From Mesotaenium endlicherianum (lineage: Eukaryota; Streptophyta; Zygnematophyceae; Zygnematales; Mesotaeniaceae), in the NCBI GenBank assembly GCA_009602735.1, contig WELA01012229.1, positions 40,465 through 70,283 of the forward strand: 29,819 bases of DNA. The letters are read 5' to 3'. Below are positions 1 through 10,035 of this stretch, piece after piece. The translations under genes and the position numbers were made by a program. The notes beneath the pieces are model-generated. The model was not told the DNA's origin. It did no database searches and worked only from the letters and a program-made list of their open reading frames with translations. How positions within the stretch are numbered: the first letter of the stretch is position 1; every line of letters begins with the position of its first letter.

Positions 1-169
1 CCCCCCCCCGACCAAAGTGCTGCATGCCGCTAGTTCCCAATGCATGACGACGGCCAACTCCAAGGGAAGGACTGCCAGAGCCGCATAAGCAAGACACACC
101 CGATTACTCCCATTGGAGCTCTCACTCTCGCGCTCTCACTGTGGCTCTCTCACAGTAGCGCTCGCTCTA

Positions 170-390
170 GCTCTCAAGGAGTTCCAACTGTAGCTCGGAT
201 CGTGACGAGAGACTATAGCGCCCACTCAAGCTCTGAGGGAGCTTCGACTGTAGCTCCAACTGCAGCGCTCACTCTAGTGGCCCTGAGGGGGCTCCCACTA
301 AAGCTCCGCTCACTTTAGTAGCGCTCATTCTATCGGCTCTAAGGAGGCTCCAACTATAGCGGTAACGGTAGCGCTCACTGAAGCTCCCAC
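170..390. repeat. Degenerate 50-60 bp tandem repeat
   Basis: A motif of the form GCTCT-AGG-GCTCCAACTGTAGC recurs with changes at about 170, 230, 280 and 336, so the period is about 50-60 bp. The surrounding sequence (about 115-420) is rich in related GCGCTCACTC words. Several frames stay open here because of the repeat composition, and I see no recognisable protein. The repeat is probably a decayed minisatellite. Confidence 0.55.
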
Positions 391-960
391 TCCCGCTGCC
401 GCTCTGACTGTGGCTGGTGAGGAAGCTACAGTACATGAAGAGAGCGCTTCGGCGCAAGAGCAAGTGCCACACCGCGGCGCGTGGCTGAAAGGATCCAGTC
501 TGGCGGGGCAGCAGAGCACTAGAGAGAGAGAGGGAGCTGTCACTACTCCAGGGAAGAGAGCAGCAGAGGTCCTGACCACCCGGGAGCTCAGCAGACAGAG
601 CAGAAGTCTTCCCTCTGGAGCAGGTGCAGCAAAGACGATGCAATGAGAGGAGGAAGAAGGCGGGGCGGGAGAGGGGGCCGGAGAGGGAGGGGTGAATTTC
701 AGTGCGCCTGAATTCTGGTAGCTTCCAGCTCTATCCTCTAAATTGCATCTCTTGGCAATTTTATCAACGCTTCCTCTTCTACGTCATGCCTATTCCATAT
801 TAAGTGGAACAGAGGAGAATGTCCTCTCCCTTCGCGTGGCCATCACCCCAGCTGCCTGATTCATCAGATCAACGGTCCCCGTGATGGCAGTAGCGAAACA
901 CTGTGACGATCTGTTACTGATGGCAGCAGCAGCAGCCCCGATGACAGTCTGTTGCTCAAG

Positions 961-1025
961 CCCAGCCTGCTGCTGCTGCTGCCTCTGCTGTCTCTGCTGC
1001 TTCTGCTGCCCCTGCTGCTGCTTGC
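961..1025. repeat. CTG-rich imperfect trinucleotide repeat
   Basis: Interrupted CTG/CTC/CTT triplets run through this stretch. They give leucine- or cysteine-rich translations in different frames, which reflects composition and not a gene. A similar CTG/CTC tract lies at the other end of the window (29679-29752). Confidence 0.7.
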
Positions 1026-1183
1026 TAGTAACGGGCTCTATGTGCTTTCCTCATTCCCAAATATATCAAGATCCATACCAACACAAAGGTCAGGCAGTCT
1101 CTGCCCACCAACTCTGTACCTGTCGCCCCTTCATCTTGGTGTTTATGTAATGTCATCCATGGATGACAGTGCCATAGCCCCCC

Positions 1184-1184
<1 letters not shown>

Positions 1185-1276
<92 letters not shown>

Positions 1277-1277
1277 N
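1185..1277. other. 92-base C homopolymer ending in a contig join (N)
   Basis: After a short CCCCCCCT prefix, positions 1185-1276 are all C and position 1277 is a single N. A C run this long beside a one-base gap is more likely a sequencing or assembly artefact than genomic sequence. The true distance between the two sides is unknown. Confidence 0.8.
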
Positions 1278-1779
1278 ACTGTACCTCGGGTGCCTGCTTC
1301 GGGTGCACAGGTGTGGAAGGTCCATGTGAAAGTTCCTAATGGGAAGAAGCAGCAACCTTTCTTCCCAGGGAGAGGAGAAGAAGCTTATGAGAGGGAGAGA
1401 GGGAGAGAGAGCAAGCAAGACGAACCGACCTCGAGAGTCTGGCTGTTGAAAGTGCCCACGAGGGGCTGCCTGCTAACTGGCCAGCCAGCAAGCATGTCGC
1501 GCACAGAATCAGACTCCGCCCCCCACCAGTACACCTCTTCGCCCAGGAGCATGTCAAATTTCGTTACCTACTCCACACAAGCCCAGACACCCACCCCATT
1601 GTGATGTCACATATGACGCCAGAAGGGCACTGCCAAGGAGGAGAGGCTTTGCTTCATCAAAGCTGCACCAGAAACTGCTAGGGCTGCTCTGAAGCATCCA
1701 ATCCACAGTATCAGGCCAACATAGAACCGTAGTTGAGGGCACTTTAATGTTTAACTGTGCGAGAAAGCTGGTGGCTTAC

Positions 1780-2016
1780 TTTGAACGTACAGTCGTCTAT
1801 AATTTCTATCGTCCCGCGCAGCTGGTGCTGCACCATGCTCAGGTCCCCTCTGAATCCCACAAGGTTGCTCTCTTTCGTGCACTGGGCTGCAGCTCCGTCC
1901 ATGTAAGAACTCAGAACAATGCAAAGCACAAATCCTCCTATCCAAACGTGCAGTCTCCATAATAATTGTCTTCGTAGAGCCACGAAGTATTCCCAGGATC
2001 CTGAATCAAATTTCAT
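1780..2016 (-). CDS. First exon of a DM13-domain protein (DOMON/cytochrome b561 family, partial)
   Basis: A 79-residue first exon starts at the ATG at 2016 and ends with AAA followed by a good donor (GTAAGC, G at 1779), phase 0. Residues 23-45 are hydrophobic and end in DGAAAQC, which fits a signal peptide. From residue 51 the text reads LVGFRGDLSMVQHQLRGTI and then IDDCTFK. This is the opening of the DM13 domain as I recall it from plant proteins that carry DM13, DOMON and cytochrome b561 modules (Arabidopsis At5g54830 type), which are predicted secreted or membrane redox proteins. The family proteins are far longer. I found no continuation of DM13, DOMON or b561 between 1779 and 1, so the remaining exons lie beyond the window or the poly-C join, or the exon is an orphan. 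The domain call rests on one exon and on memory of the family. Confidence 0.68.
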
Positions 2017-2750
2017 CTGCGTTCAACTACAGTAGCAGGTTAACAGCAGCTTCCTCTCATGAATAAAAGAGATTCTTGGTCAAACCATAAGCTCAAATTG
2101 AACACCTCACATCTGAAGCTATACCACTATCTTAACGTCACTCCTCGACAGTGTCAGGTTGTGCACAGCACAGCCTTAACCAGAACAAACCTCACACCTC
2201 GCAGGCAGCTAAGTCGTCTCTTCGCAGGATGTTTAACCAACAGAGCAGATCACCAGCTTGATCCTGGGCCACTTCCTAGTAGAAAGCTCAGCAAGCATGG
2301 TCTGACATCATGCACATGCATAACTCCCGTTTGAGCCTGGTCGAGTGCACTCAGCTTCGCAAGAGCTCCACACAGCTTTGCACGTCGATCAAAAGTAGGT
2401 GCTGAAGAAGCGAAGCAGCTAAAGCAAGCTGAAGACGTAAGCTGAAGGGGCAAGGATACACGTTGACCTCCTTGGACTTTTTTCACGCGCGGGTAGCCAA
2501 GTAATAGTTTGATCATCCCTCTCATTCAGATATTAGGCTGTCTAAATGTAAAAGCTCATATGTAGGATATGGAATATTGACATTATGCATAATAGGCTTG
2601 TTTTTATATTAATTTCTTAGTTTAGAAAATATTCTGTAGAATATCCTCTTCAGAAGAATTTGGAGCGTAGAAGAAAAAAACTGGTTTTGATTTAGAATGA
2701 AAAAGTTGGATAATCACTCTCTTTCTTTATCTCTCTAAATAAGTATTTCT

Positions 2751-2786
2751 GTGGGTGGGGTGGGGTGGGTGGTGGGTGGGTCGGGT
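2751..2786 (+). repeat. G-rich tract with G-quadruplex potential
   Basis: Six or more runs of three or four G are separated by one or two bases (GTGGGTGGGGTGGGGTGGG, then further GGG runs). This exceeds the usual four-run pattern for an intramolecular quadruplex. No gene is adjacent. Confidence 0.6.
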
Positions 2787-2854
2787 TAAGCAATATTGGC
2801 TTTGCTTAGCACATGTGTGATGGGTGAAGTAAGAGTGCTTCTTATTTACTGTGA

Positions 2855-2931
2855 AAGAGAGCTACGGAGCTCTCGAAGTGGAGCTAGACTAGCAAAAATA
2901 GCTTGAGTAGAAACGGGCTTGTACAAGCCCG
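2855..2931. repeat. Two short inverted repeats
   Basis: GAGAGCT-ACGG-AGCTCTC near 2858 can form a 7-bp stem with a 4-base loop. A perfect 18-bp palindrome, CGGGCTTGTACAAGCCCG, lies at 2914-2931. They could be the tip of a small inverted-repeat element, but I see no matching partner end or target duplication. Confidence 0.45.
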
Positions 2932-3675
2932 CTTTATGTTTAACAACTGTTCCAAAAAAAATGTTCAAATCGATTCATTTGAATCTATATTCCATTGAAC
3001 ACGGAAATTTCAACATAGTCTCTATATGTTACTAGAATCTCATGCATTTCATAATCAACTTGTGAGCTTACATACATAATGTAGTGTCTTGTCACAAGGC
3101 CAGCAAGAAATATAACCTTTTTCCACTTCATGTGGATGTGCATGTCGATGAAGTAAAACACATGTGACCTAGAAAGATCAAACATTAAAGTGTATCGTCA
3201 TGATGTAGAGCAATTGGAATTCCCACTATTTAATATAACATCAAGGTTATCATGATTGTTGATTGTTGACGCTTAATTTGTGTGTGTAGCAATTGCATTT
3301 ACCCTGAAGTACATAAATGAATGATAAAATTCAGGTATAAGAGCAATCTAGTATATTGCCTATAATCTTCATATTCTTACTGCATGCATGCACCAAAAGC
3401 ATATTGTTACTACTACCACGAGTGAGTTGAGTGTAGTATCATATGTATGCTTCCTCACGTGTCTCGATATGAGTTTAACAGCATGTTAAGTGATCCATTC
3501 ACGAAGGAAACAAGGTGCCACGTGCTTGGCTATTATGCACTTTTGTCGTTGGACACTTGTTATGTCCTTGCAACCATATCTAGCAACCCAAGTATGACTT
3601 TAAAGAAAGCATGTACAGGTTGTTCTAGCTCTTCTGCAACATGATTTCTTATATAGAGTAGCGCACGCTCCACTA

Positions 3676-3680
3676 ACAGC
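3676..3680. repeat. Target-site duplication, left copy (ACAGC)
   Basis: The five bases immediately outside the left LTR read ACAGC. The same five bases follow the right LTR at 15417-15421. Five-base duplications are usual for Ty3/gypsy integrases, so the outermost LTRs belong to one integration event. Confidence 0.85.
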
Positions 3681-4170
3681 TGTAGTGAAACAGATAGATA
3701 AAGTACTTAGTGAAATATAATACTTTATCTATTCAAGACAAGGATCTTTGAACACAAGTGGTAGCTTCTTGAAAGAGAGATGGCTTCTTGAAAGTTAATA
3801 TACTTCTGGATTTTGGCAAGTACAAGAGTGATTTTGGAATGTCTTTCTATGTTCTAGCTCTTGTTTATATACTTGCTTCAAGGAAGGTGTATGTTGATGT
3901 GTTGGCACCCAACATATCCCAAAACTTGCCATCTCTTTCTAGAATAATGTACACATGTCCTTTTGACCTAAAAATGGCACATTTGACTTTCGCAACATGG
4001 AGTTCTTCTAGGTCCTTCCTCTAACTTCGAAAATGCCTTAGAAGGTTCAAAGGACATGAACCAAATCACTAGAGTATCTATTCACACTTGACTCCACACA
4101 ATACTACTCCAAATATATTCAAAGCATTAAAATATATGCAAACTAATATATTATAACTCAAATCACTACA
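3681..4170 (-). repeat. LTR1, 3' LTR of copy A (490 bp)
   Basis: It begins TGTAGTGA and ends TCACTACA, an 8-bp terminal inverted repeat. It aligns along its whole length with the LTRs at 8764 and 14866. Compared with them it lacks about 13 bases after position 3876. A TATATAAA box on the minus strand lies at 3864-3871. Confidence 0.93.
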
Positions 4171-4939
4171 TCACCCCCCCGACAGAAAAAGCGACGTCTC
4201 GGCGCGTCAAGTAAGGTCTTACACATGTGGAGCAGACTAGTCAACAGCTTCAAGTCACATGCCACACATGTGAAGAGGATTAGTCCAAGGCGCCAAGTCA
4301 GGTGCTACATATGGAAGGTAGACTAGGCAAGGTCGTGGGTGGTGTGACCTTATTGGCTAGCCTACTCCTTGATGATAAAGAAAATTGTACAAGTTGGCCC
4401 AGAATCTGCCACAAATCCAAAAATTCATAGCGTCCACAAAACTGCTCCAAATCTGAAAATTTGAGTGCCAAACGGACCGCGTCGGAGAACTTTACCGGGT
4501 CACCAAATTTAAGAGAATTCTAATCTCTGGAGTGTCGTTGAGAGCTGAGAGAGTAGGCACTCCTCCAAATCTGTGCAGAAACTTTTGAAAATCATAAGTC
4601 CTTCTATACTTCTCCAAATTCTGCAAACTAAGTCTCAAACTGGGCGCTGTAAGATGTTCTACCAGAGCCTTGAGTTTCAGAGCATTCCAAGTTCAGGGGA
4701 GGGCACAATGTCAGAAGGCATATTCTGCCCTAACAATGCCAGCAGCCTGACCCCCTTTTACTTAGAGCATCATATCTCTCTCACCAATGCTCCAAATTGA
4801 GCAAACTTGGACTCTAAATGACCGGCTACTTATGAACTACAGTCAAGTAAATTTTCAGAATTTATTATGCAGAGACCTATCACCAGTAGCAGTTTAAGTT
4901 TTCTGTCCAGAAATTGCGAGAAGAGAAGAGTGTCTAATG
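4171..4939 (-). other. Copy A 3' noncoding region with polypurine tract
   Basis: On the minus strand the run GGGGGGGTGA (4171-4180) directly precedes the LTR and is the likely plus-strand primer (polypurine tract). The rest, between the pol stop and this tract, has no minus-strand frame of note. It is closely matched by 9267-10035 in copy B. The contained words CTCCAAAT and TCTGCAGAA-like segments recur loosely. Confidence 0.7.
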
Positions 4940-5410
4940 TCAACTTTTCCTCTTTCTTGTTCTTGCAAGATGCCTCCAAGGGGTCTTCTGCTGCTTCTTG
5001 ATGGTGGCAGGCTGCCTCCCTGAAGTCTTTGGGCTTCTAGTAGAGAGACTTGGGGCTGGTCCAAGATGGGGGTTGGCGGCATGGAAGCGCTTCAACTTTC
5101 TCTGAACTTTGTCAAGGTAGTGCGCCGCCACCCAACTATTCTCCGAATCTGGATATCCTTTCCACTTGATCAAGTATTGCTGCTGTCTCCTGAAATTTCT
5201 CATAGCCACTATGTCTTCCACTTCGTACTCCAAATGATCATCCACTATTGTTGGGGCTGGTGGGGTTGTCACACGTCCTGGGAACTTGTTGTCGGGTTGC
5301 ACATATGGCATGAAGAGGGAAGCGTGGAATACGGGGTCGATGTGCTTAGTCTGGGGAAGTTCTAGCTTGAAAGCAACGGGGTTGACTTGCTGGATAATCT
5401 TCAAGGGTCC

Positions 5411-5411
5411 N
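5411..5411. other. One-N contig join with unmerged overlap
   Basis: CAAGGGTCC stands on both sides of the N, whereas copy B has this word once at the same place. The duplicated 9 bases are an unmerged contig overlap, so the local frame in copy A is unreliable. Confidence 0.8.
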
Positions 5412-5844
5412 CAAGGGTCCCAAATACTCGAGAGAGAACTTGCTGCCGGCAGGCCTATTGTTCAGGGAAATATTCTTGGACGATAGTAACACGTTGTCAC
5501 CCACTATGTACGTAATTTCTCTTCTGGATCTGTTTGCCACTCTTGCTTGAGGATCTTGCGCGTGTTGTAGAGGTTTCTTCGCTGCTGTAAGGGCCGTTTC
5601 TAATGCTCCATAAAATTTGTTGCTGCAGGTACTTCATCATGGCCAACCGTGAAGCTCAGCGGCGTGGTTGGATGGAAGCCATAGTTGATGAAGAATGGGG
5701 ACTCTTGGGTAGAGGCCTGCGTCGTGTTGTTGTAGGCAAACTCCAGGGGGGTCAAGTACATGTCCCAATCTTGCTCCAGAGTAGACACGAAGGCCTTTAG
5801 AGAGGTCTTTAGAGTATGATTCATACGCTCGGTTTGCCCATCTG

Positions 5845-5845
5845 N
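5845..5845. other. One-N contig join with 32-bp unmerged overlap
   Basis: The 32 bases before the N are repeated exactly after it, while copy B carries them once. This duplicates the integrase segment around SDGQTERMN and should not be read as a biological repeat. Confidence 0.88.
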
Positions 5846-8763
5846 AGTATGATTCATACGCTCGGTTTGCCCATCTGATTGCGGGTGGTAGGCAGTGGAC
5901 ATATCCAGCGATGTACCCAAGTTCTTGAAGAGATTTTTCCAGAAATGGCTTGTGAATCTTGGATCTCTATCCGACACAATTCTTGATGGTAGTCCATGGA
6001 GTCGGAAGATGTTGTCAAAGATGAGTCTTGCAAGTTGTGGTGCTGTAGCCTTAGTCGTCGTGGGAATAAAATGAGCCATCTTGGTAAGTCTGTCCACCAC
6101 AGTGAGTATTGCATTATGGCCTCGAGGTGTCACGGGGAAAGTCCACGATAAGGTCCATTGAGATGTCCGTCCATTGTTTTTCGGGGATTGGTAGTGGTTG
6201 GAGGAGTCCTCCCGCCTTTTGCGATGATGGCTTGATTCTTTGGCATGTGTCACAGCTCCTGCAGTATTCCTTGACTTGCTTAGACATGCCTGGCCAACAA
6301 TAAGTCCAGGCTAGAACGCCTGTGGTTCTTAGGATTCCGAAGTGTCCTCTAAGAGGGTTGTCATGTGCTTCTCGTAGAAGCAAGAGCCGGAGGTCTAAGT
6401 CATCAGGAACACATCTCTGGCCCGTGTCTTGCCTCACCCAATAATTGCCTCCTTGCTTCTTGTACGGGTCTAAGGCTACTTCTCCGTTATTGTAGTAAGG
6501 GTCTCGTTCATAGGCGGCTGAAAATTGAGCTTCAGATCTGTTTTCAGGGATGTCATCACTGCGTTTAATTACAGTCTCGAGAAGGGGTCAACCGGGTTTG
6601 TCTTGCCGGGCTGGTACTGAATCGTGATGTTGTATTGTTGCAAGTATCCGCTCCATCTTGCTTGTCTCCTTGAGAGATACGGCTCCGTCTGGAGGTGCTT
6701 GAACGCCTCGTGGTCCGTAGTGACCAGCACCTTGCGTCCTTCAACGTAGCAGCGCCAAACCTTCAAGGCATGTACAATCGCCGATGCCTCTCGCTCCGTG
6801 GTTGTATAATTTTGCTCGGCTGGATTTAGCTTCCTTGAATCGTAGGCAATGGGCTGCAGTCCCTTGCCTTGGTCTTGAAGGAGGATTGCTCCAATTGCAT
6901 AGGAAGATGCATCGGTGATGACGTGGAAGGGCCAATCCGGGTTTGGACTTGGGAGTGTGAGCACCGGGGATGTCGTCAATCTTTGCTTCAGCTGTTGGAA
7001 TGCTTCCTCCTCATTCTGGGTCCAAACATATGGCTTGTCCTTTTTGAGTAGATCCGTGAGGGGGGCTGCTATGTGCGAGAAGCTTCGGATGAATCTCTTG
7101 TACCAATTGGCAAATCCCAAGAATGATTGGAGTTCTTTCTTGGTCGTGGGAGTTGGCCATTCCTCCACCACCGTGGTCTTCTTGGGGTCCATCTTGATGC
7201 CATCAGCAATCACGTGGAGACCTAGGAACTCCACTTCTTGTTTGGCAAACTCGCTCTTTGACTCCTTTGCAAATAGCTCGTTTTGCTTCAATACTTCGAG
7301 GACTTCTTTCAAGTGTCTCGCATGCTCTTCAAGGGTCTTGCTGTAGATAAGGATGTCATCGATGAATACCACCACAAATCTGTCCAACATGGGCTGAAAT
7401 ATGGTGTTCATCATAGTCATGAAAGTTGCTGGCGCGTTGGTGAGTCCAAATGGCAGGACCATGAACTCAAAATGTCCATATCTTGTCCTGAATGCCGTCT
7501 TCTCTATGTCCGGTTCTGCGATGCGAATCTGGTGGTAGCCGCTCCGTAAGTCAATCTTCGTGAAGTACTTGGCTCCAACCAGCCGGTCCATGAGCTCATC
7601 CATGCGCGGCAGCGGGTATCGATTCTTGATGGTGATCTTGTTGAGGGCGCGATAGTCCACACACATCCTCAAGGTACCGTCTTTCTTCTTGACAAATAGC
7701 ACCGGGGCTCCAAATGGCGACTTGCTAGGTCAAATGAAGCCATGCTCCAGTAGCTCTTTGATTTGCTTCTTGACTTCGTCTAGCTCCGTGTATGACATTT
7801 TGAACGTAGGACGAGAGATGGGCTTACTTCCGGGCCATAACTCTATCTTGTGGTCTACGAATCTTTTGGGGGGGTAGCCCTTGGGCAATTCCGGGGAGAA
7901 TACTTCTTTGTAGTCCTCTACGACTTCTTGTATCTCCTTGGGAACGGGGCCGCCTTCTTGATTCTCGATGTCTTTCTTGATGTCTTTTGGCGTGATCAAG
8001 GCCAAAAGAAGCTCGTGTCCCTTCCTCACAAGTCTCTTGAGTTGGAGGGCGGACAATAGTATCTCGTTTGCCGGCTTCTTGATGTCTTGGGTCTGGATAT
8101 TCTGGATTGTGCGCAAATATAGATTCTTGAAGTGATGTCATTCTTGATCTTGATAGTACCGTCCCTCCAATCAACTTGGGGGTTGTGCTTGGTCAACCAA
8201 GGCGTCCCTAGGATGGCGTCGTACTTGCCCAATTGCATGGGGGAGAATACTACTCTATCCTTGAAGGACTTGATAGAGAGTGCCAAGGGTTACGTCTTTT
8301 TGGAAGGGGTAGTATAGGAGATTCCGTCGGGCATCATAATCTCCTTGTCGTGGTCAAGAGTTCGCATAGTAATACCGTGCTTGGTGGCAAAATCTGCAGC
8401 AATGAAGTTGCCTTGAGCTCCGCTATCCACCAAGATGTGGACCTTCTCTCCTCCAAGGTAACCTCTCAAACTCATTGGGGCTGGAACGTCGTCTTCAACG
8501 GGGGTCTCCACCTCACTTGGCTTGTTGCCTTCTCGTGAAGTGGGTCTTGGGGTGGTAGGCTCCTGGCCTACCGGCGCTGTCCGTTTTTTGACAACTTTTT
8601 GGGGCATGAGAGTGCACAATGCCCTTTTCCTTGCAATAAGAGCATAGTTCAGCCGTCATGAGAGCTTCTTTTTCAGCCGGGGAGAGTCTTGCTTTCACTT
8701 CTTGCTGGTTTCTTGCATCACAAGTGTCATTGGAGGGTCTTCCACTCTTCCGGGCAGCCGCGG

Positions 8764-9266
8764 TGTAGTGAAACAGATAGATAAGGTACTTAGTAAAACA
8801 GAATACTTTATCTATTCAAGACAAGGATCTTTGAACACAAGTGGTAGCTTCTTGAAAGAGAGATGGCTTCTTGAAAGTTAATATATTTCTGGATTTTGGC
8901 AAGTACAAGAGTGATTCTCCCCTGTCTTTCTATGTTCTAGCTCTTGTTTATATACTTGCTACATAAGTAATTTCTAGGAAGGTGTATGTTGATGTGTTGG
9001 CACCCAACACATCCCAAAACTTGCCACCTCTTTCTAGAATAATGTACACATGTCCTTTTGACCTAAAAATGGCACATTTGACTTTTGCCACATGGAGTTC
9101 TTCTAGGTCTTTCCTCTAACTTCGAAAATGCCTTGGAAGGTTCAAAGGACATGAACCAAGTTACTAGAGTACCTATTCACACTTGACTCCACACAATACT
9201 ACTCCAAATATATTTGAAAACATTAAAATATATGCAAACTAATATATAATAACTCAAATCACTACA
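8764..9266 (-). repeat. LTR2, 3' LTR of copy B abutting copy A gag (503 bp)
   Basis: It has TGTAGTGA and TCACTACA ends. On its right side the polypurine tract of copy B (9267-9276) follows, so it is the 3' LTR of copy B. On its left side the last base of the copy A gag remnant (equivalent to 13819 in copy B) joins the LTR tip with no PBS. That junction is what an integration into gag would leave. A TATATAAA box is at 8947-8954. Confidence 0.92.
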
Positions 9267-10035
9267 TCACCCCCCCGATAGAAAAAGCGACGTCTCGGCG
9301 CGTCAAGTCAGGTCTTACACATGTGGAGCAAACTAGTCAACAGTTTCAAGTCAGATGCCCCACATGTGAAGAGGACTAGTCAAAGGCGCCAAGTCAGGTG
9401 CTACACATGTAAGGTAGACTAGGCAAGGTCGTAGGTGGTGTGACCTTATTGGCTAGCCTACTCCTTAATGATAAAGAAAATTGTACAAGTTGGCCCAGAA
9501 TCTGCCACGAACTCAAAAATTCATAGCGGCCACAGAACTGCTCCAAATCTGAAAATTCGAGTGCCAGACGGACCGCGTCGGAGAACTCTACCGGGTCACC
9601 AAATTTGAGAGCATTCTCATTTCTGGAGTGTCGTTGAGAGCTGAGAGAGTAGGCACTCCTCCAAATCTGTGCAGAAACTTCTGAAAATCATAAGTCCTTC
9701 TATACTTCTCCAAATTCTGCAAACTAAGTCTCAAACTGGGCGCTGTAAGATGTTCTACCAGAGTCTTGAGTTTCAGAGCATTCCAAGTTCAGGGGAGGGC
9801 ACAATGTCAGAAGGCATATTCTGCCCTAACAATGCCAGCAGCCTGACCCCCTTCTACTTAGAGCATCATATCTCTCTCACCAGTGCTCCAAATTGAGCAA
9901 ACTTGGACTCTAAATGACCGGCTACTCATGGACTACAGCCAGGTAAATTTTCAGAATTTATTGTGCAGAGACCTATTACCAGTAGCAGTTTTAGTTTTCT
10001 GTCCAGAAACTGCGAGAAGAGAAGAGTGTCTAATG
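9267..10035 (-). other. Copy B 3' noncoding region with polypurine tract
   Basis: The minus strand ends in GGGGGGGTGA next to LTR2, the likely polypurine tract. About 770 bases separate the pol stop codon from the LTR, and no minus-strand frame of interest is present. Copy A shows the same region nearly unchanged. Confidence 0.7.

Larger units (their letters stand above)
2017..3680. other. No gene recognised; AT-rich flank of the retroelement
   Basis: Only short open frames without recognisable motifs are present. The right part, from about 2540, is AT-rich. The distinct structures are a G-rich tract and two short inverted repeats, listed separately. The stretch just upstream of 2016 would hold the promoter of the DM13-type gene, but I see no clear TATA box. 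Confidence 0.5.
4940..8763 (-). pseudogene. Copy A gag (3' end) and pol, decayed chromovirus polyprotein
   Basis: This region matches copy B base for base over long stretches but is broken. The gag remnant (from 8763) has a shift inside the zinc knuckle near 8620-8640. The protease reading stops at 8290-8292, where a Tyr codon became TAA. One A is missing near 8112. A TGA at 7730-7732 replaces an Arg codon just before the reverse transcriptase core. More shifts lie near 6580, 6136 and 5615. The best-preserved block, 6569-7702, still shows the reverse transcriptase ([18 protein letters not shown]) and RNase H. Integrase ([12 protein letters not shown]) and chromodomain ([16 protein letters not shown]) remain readable in pieces. 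Single Ns at 5411 and 5845 add apparent shifts that may be assembly errors. PBS and gag start are absent. It cannot be autonomous. Confidence 0.9.

Noticed and set aside
952..1418. Leucine-rich, polyproline and polyglycine frames
   Set aside because: They come from CTG repeats and the 92-C run ending in N, and none shows a domain.
4573..4800. A 75-codon plus-strand frame kept almost unchanged in both element copies (also 9669-9896)
   Set aside because: It lies antisense in the 3' noncoding part of the element. The two copies are similar throughout this region, so conservation is explained by recent common origin. No motif or start context supports a gene.
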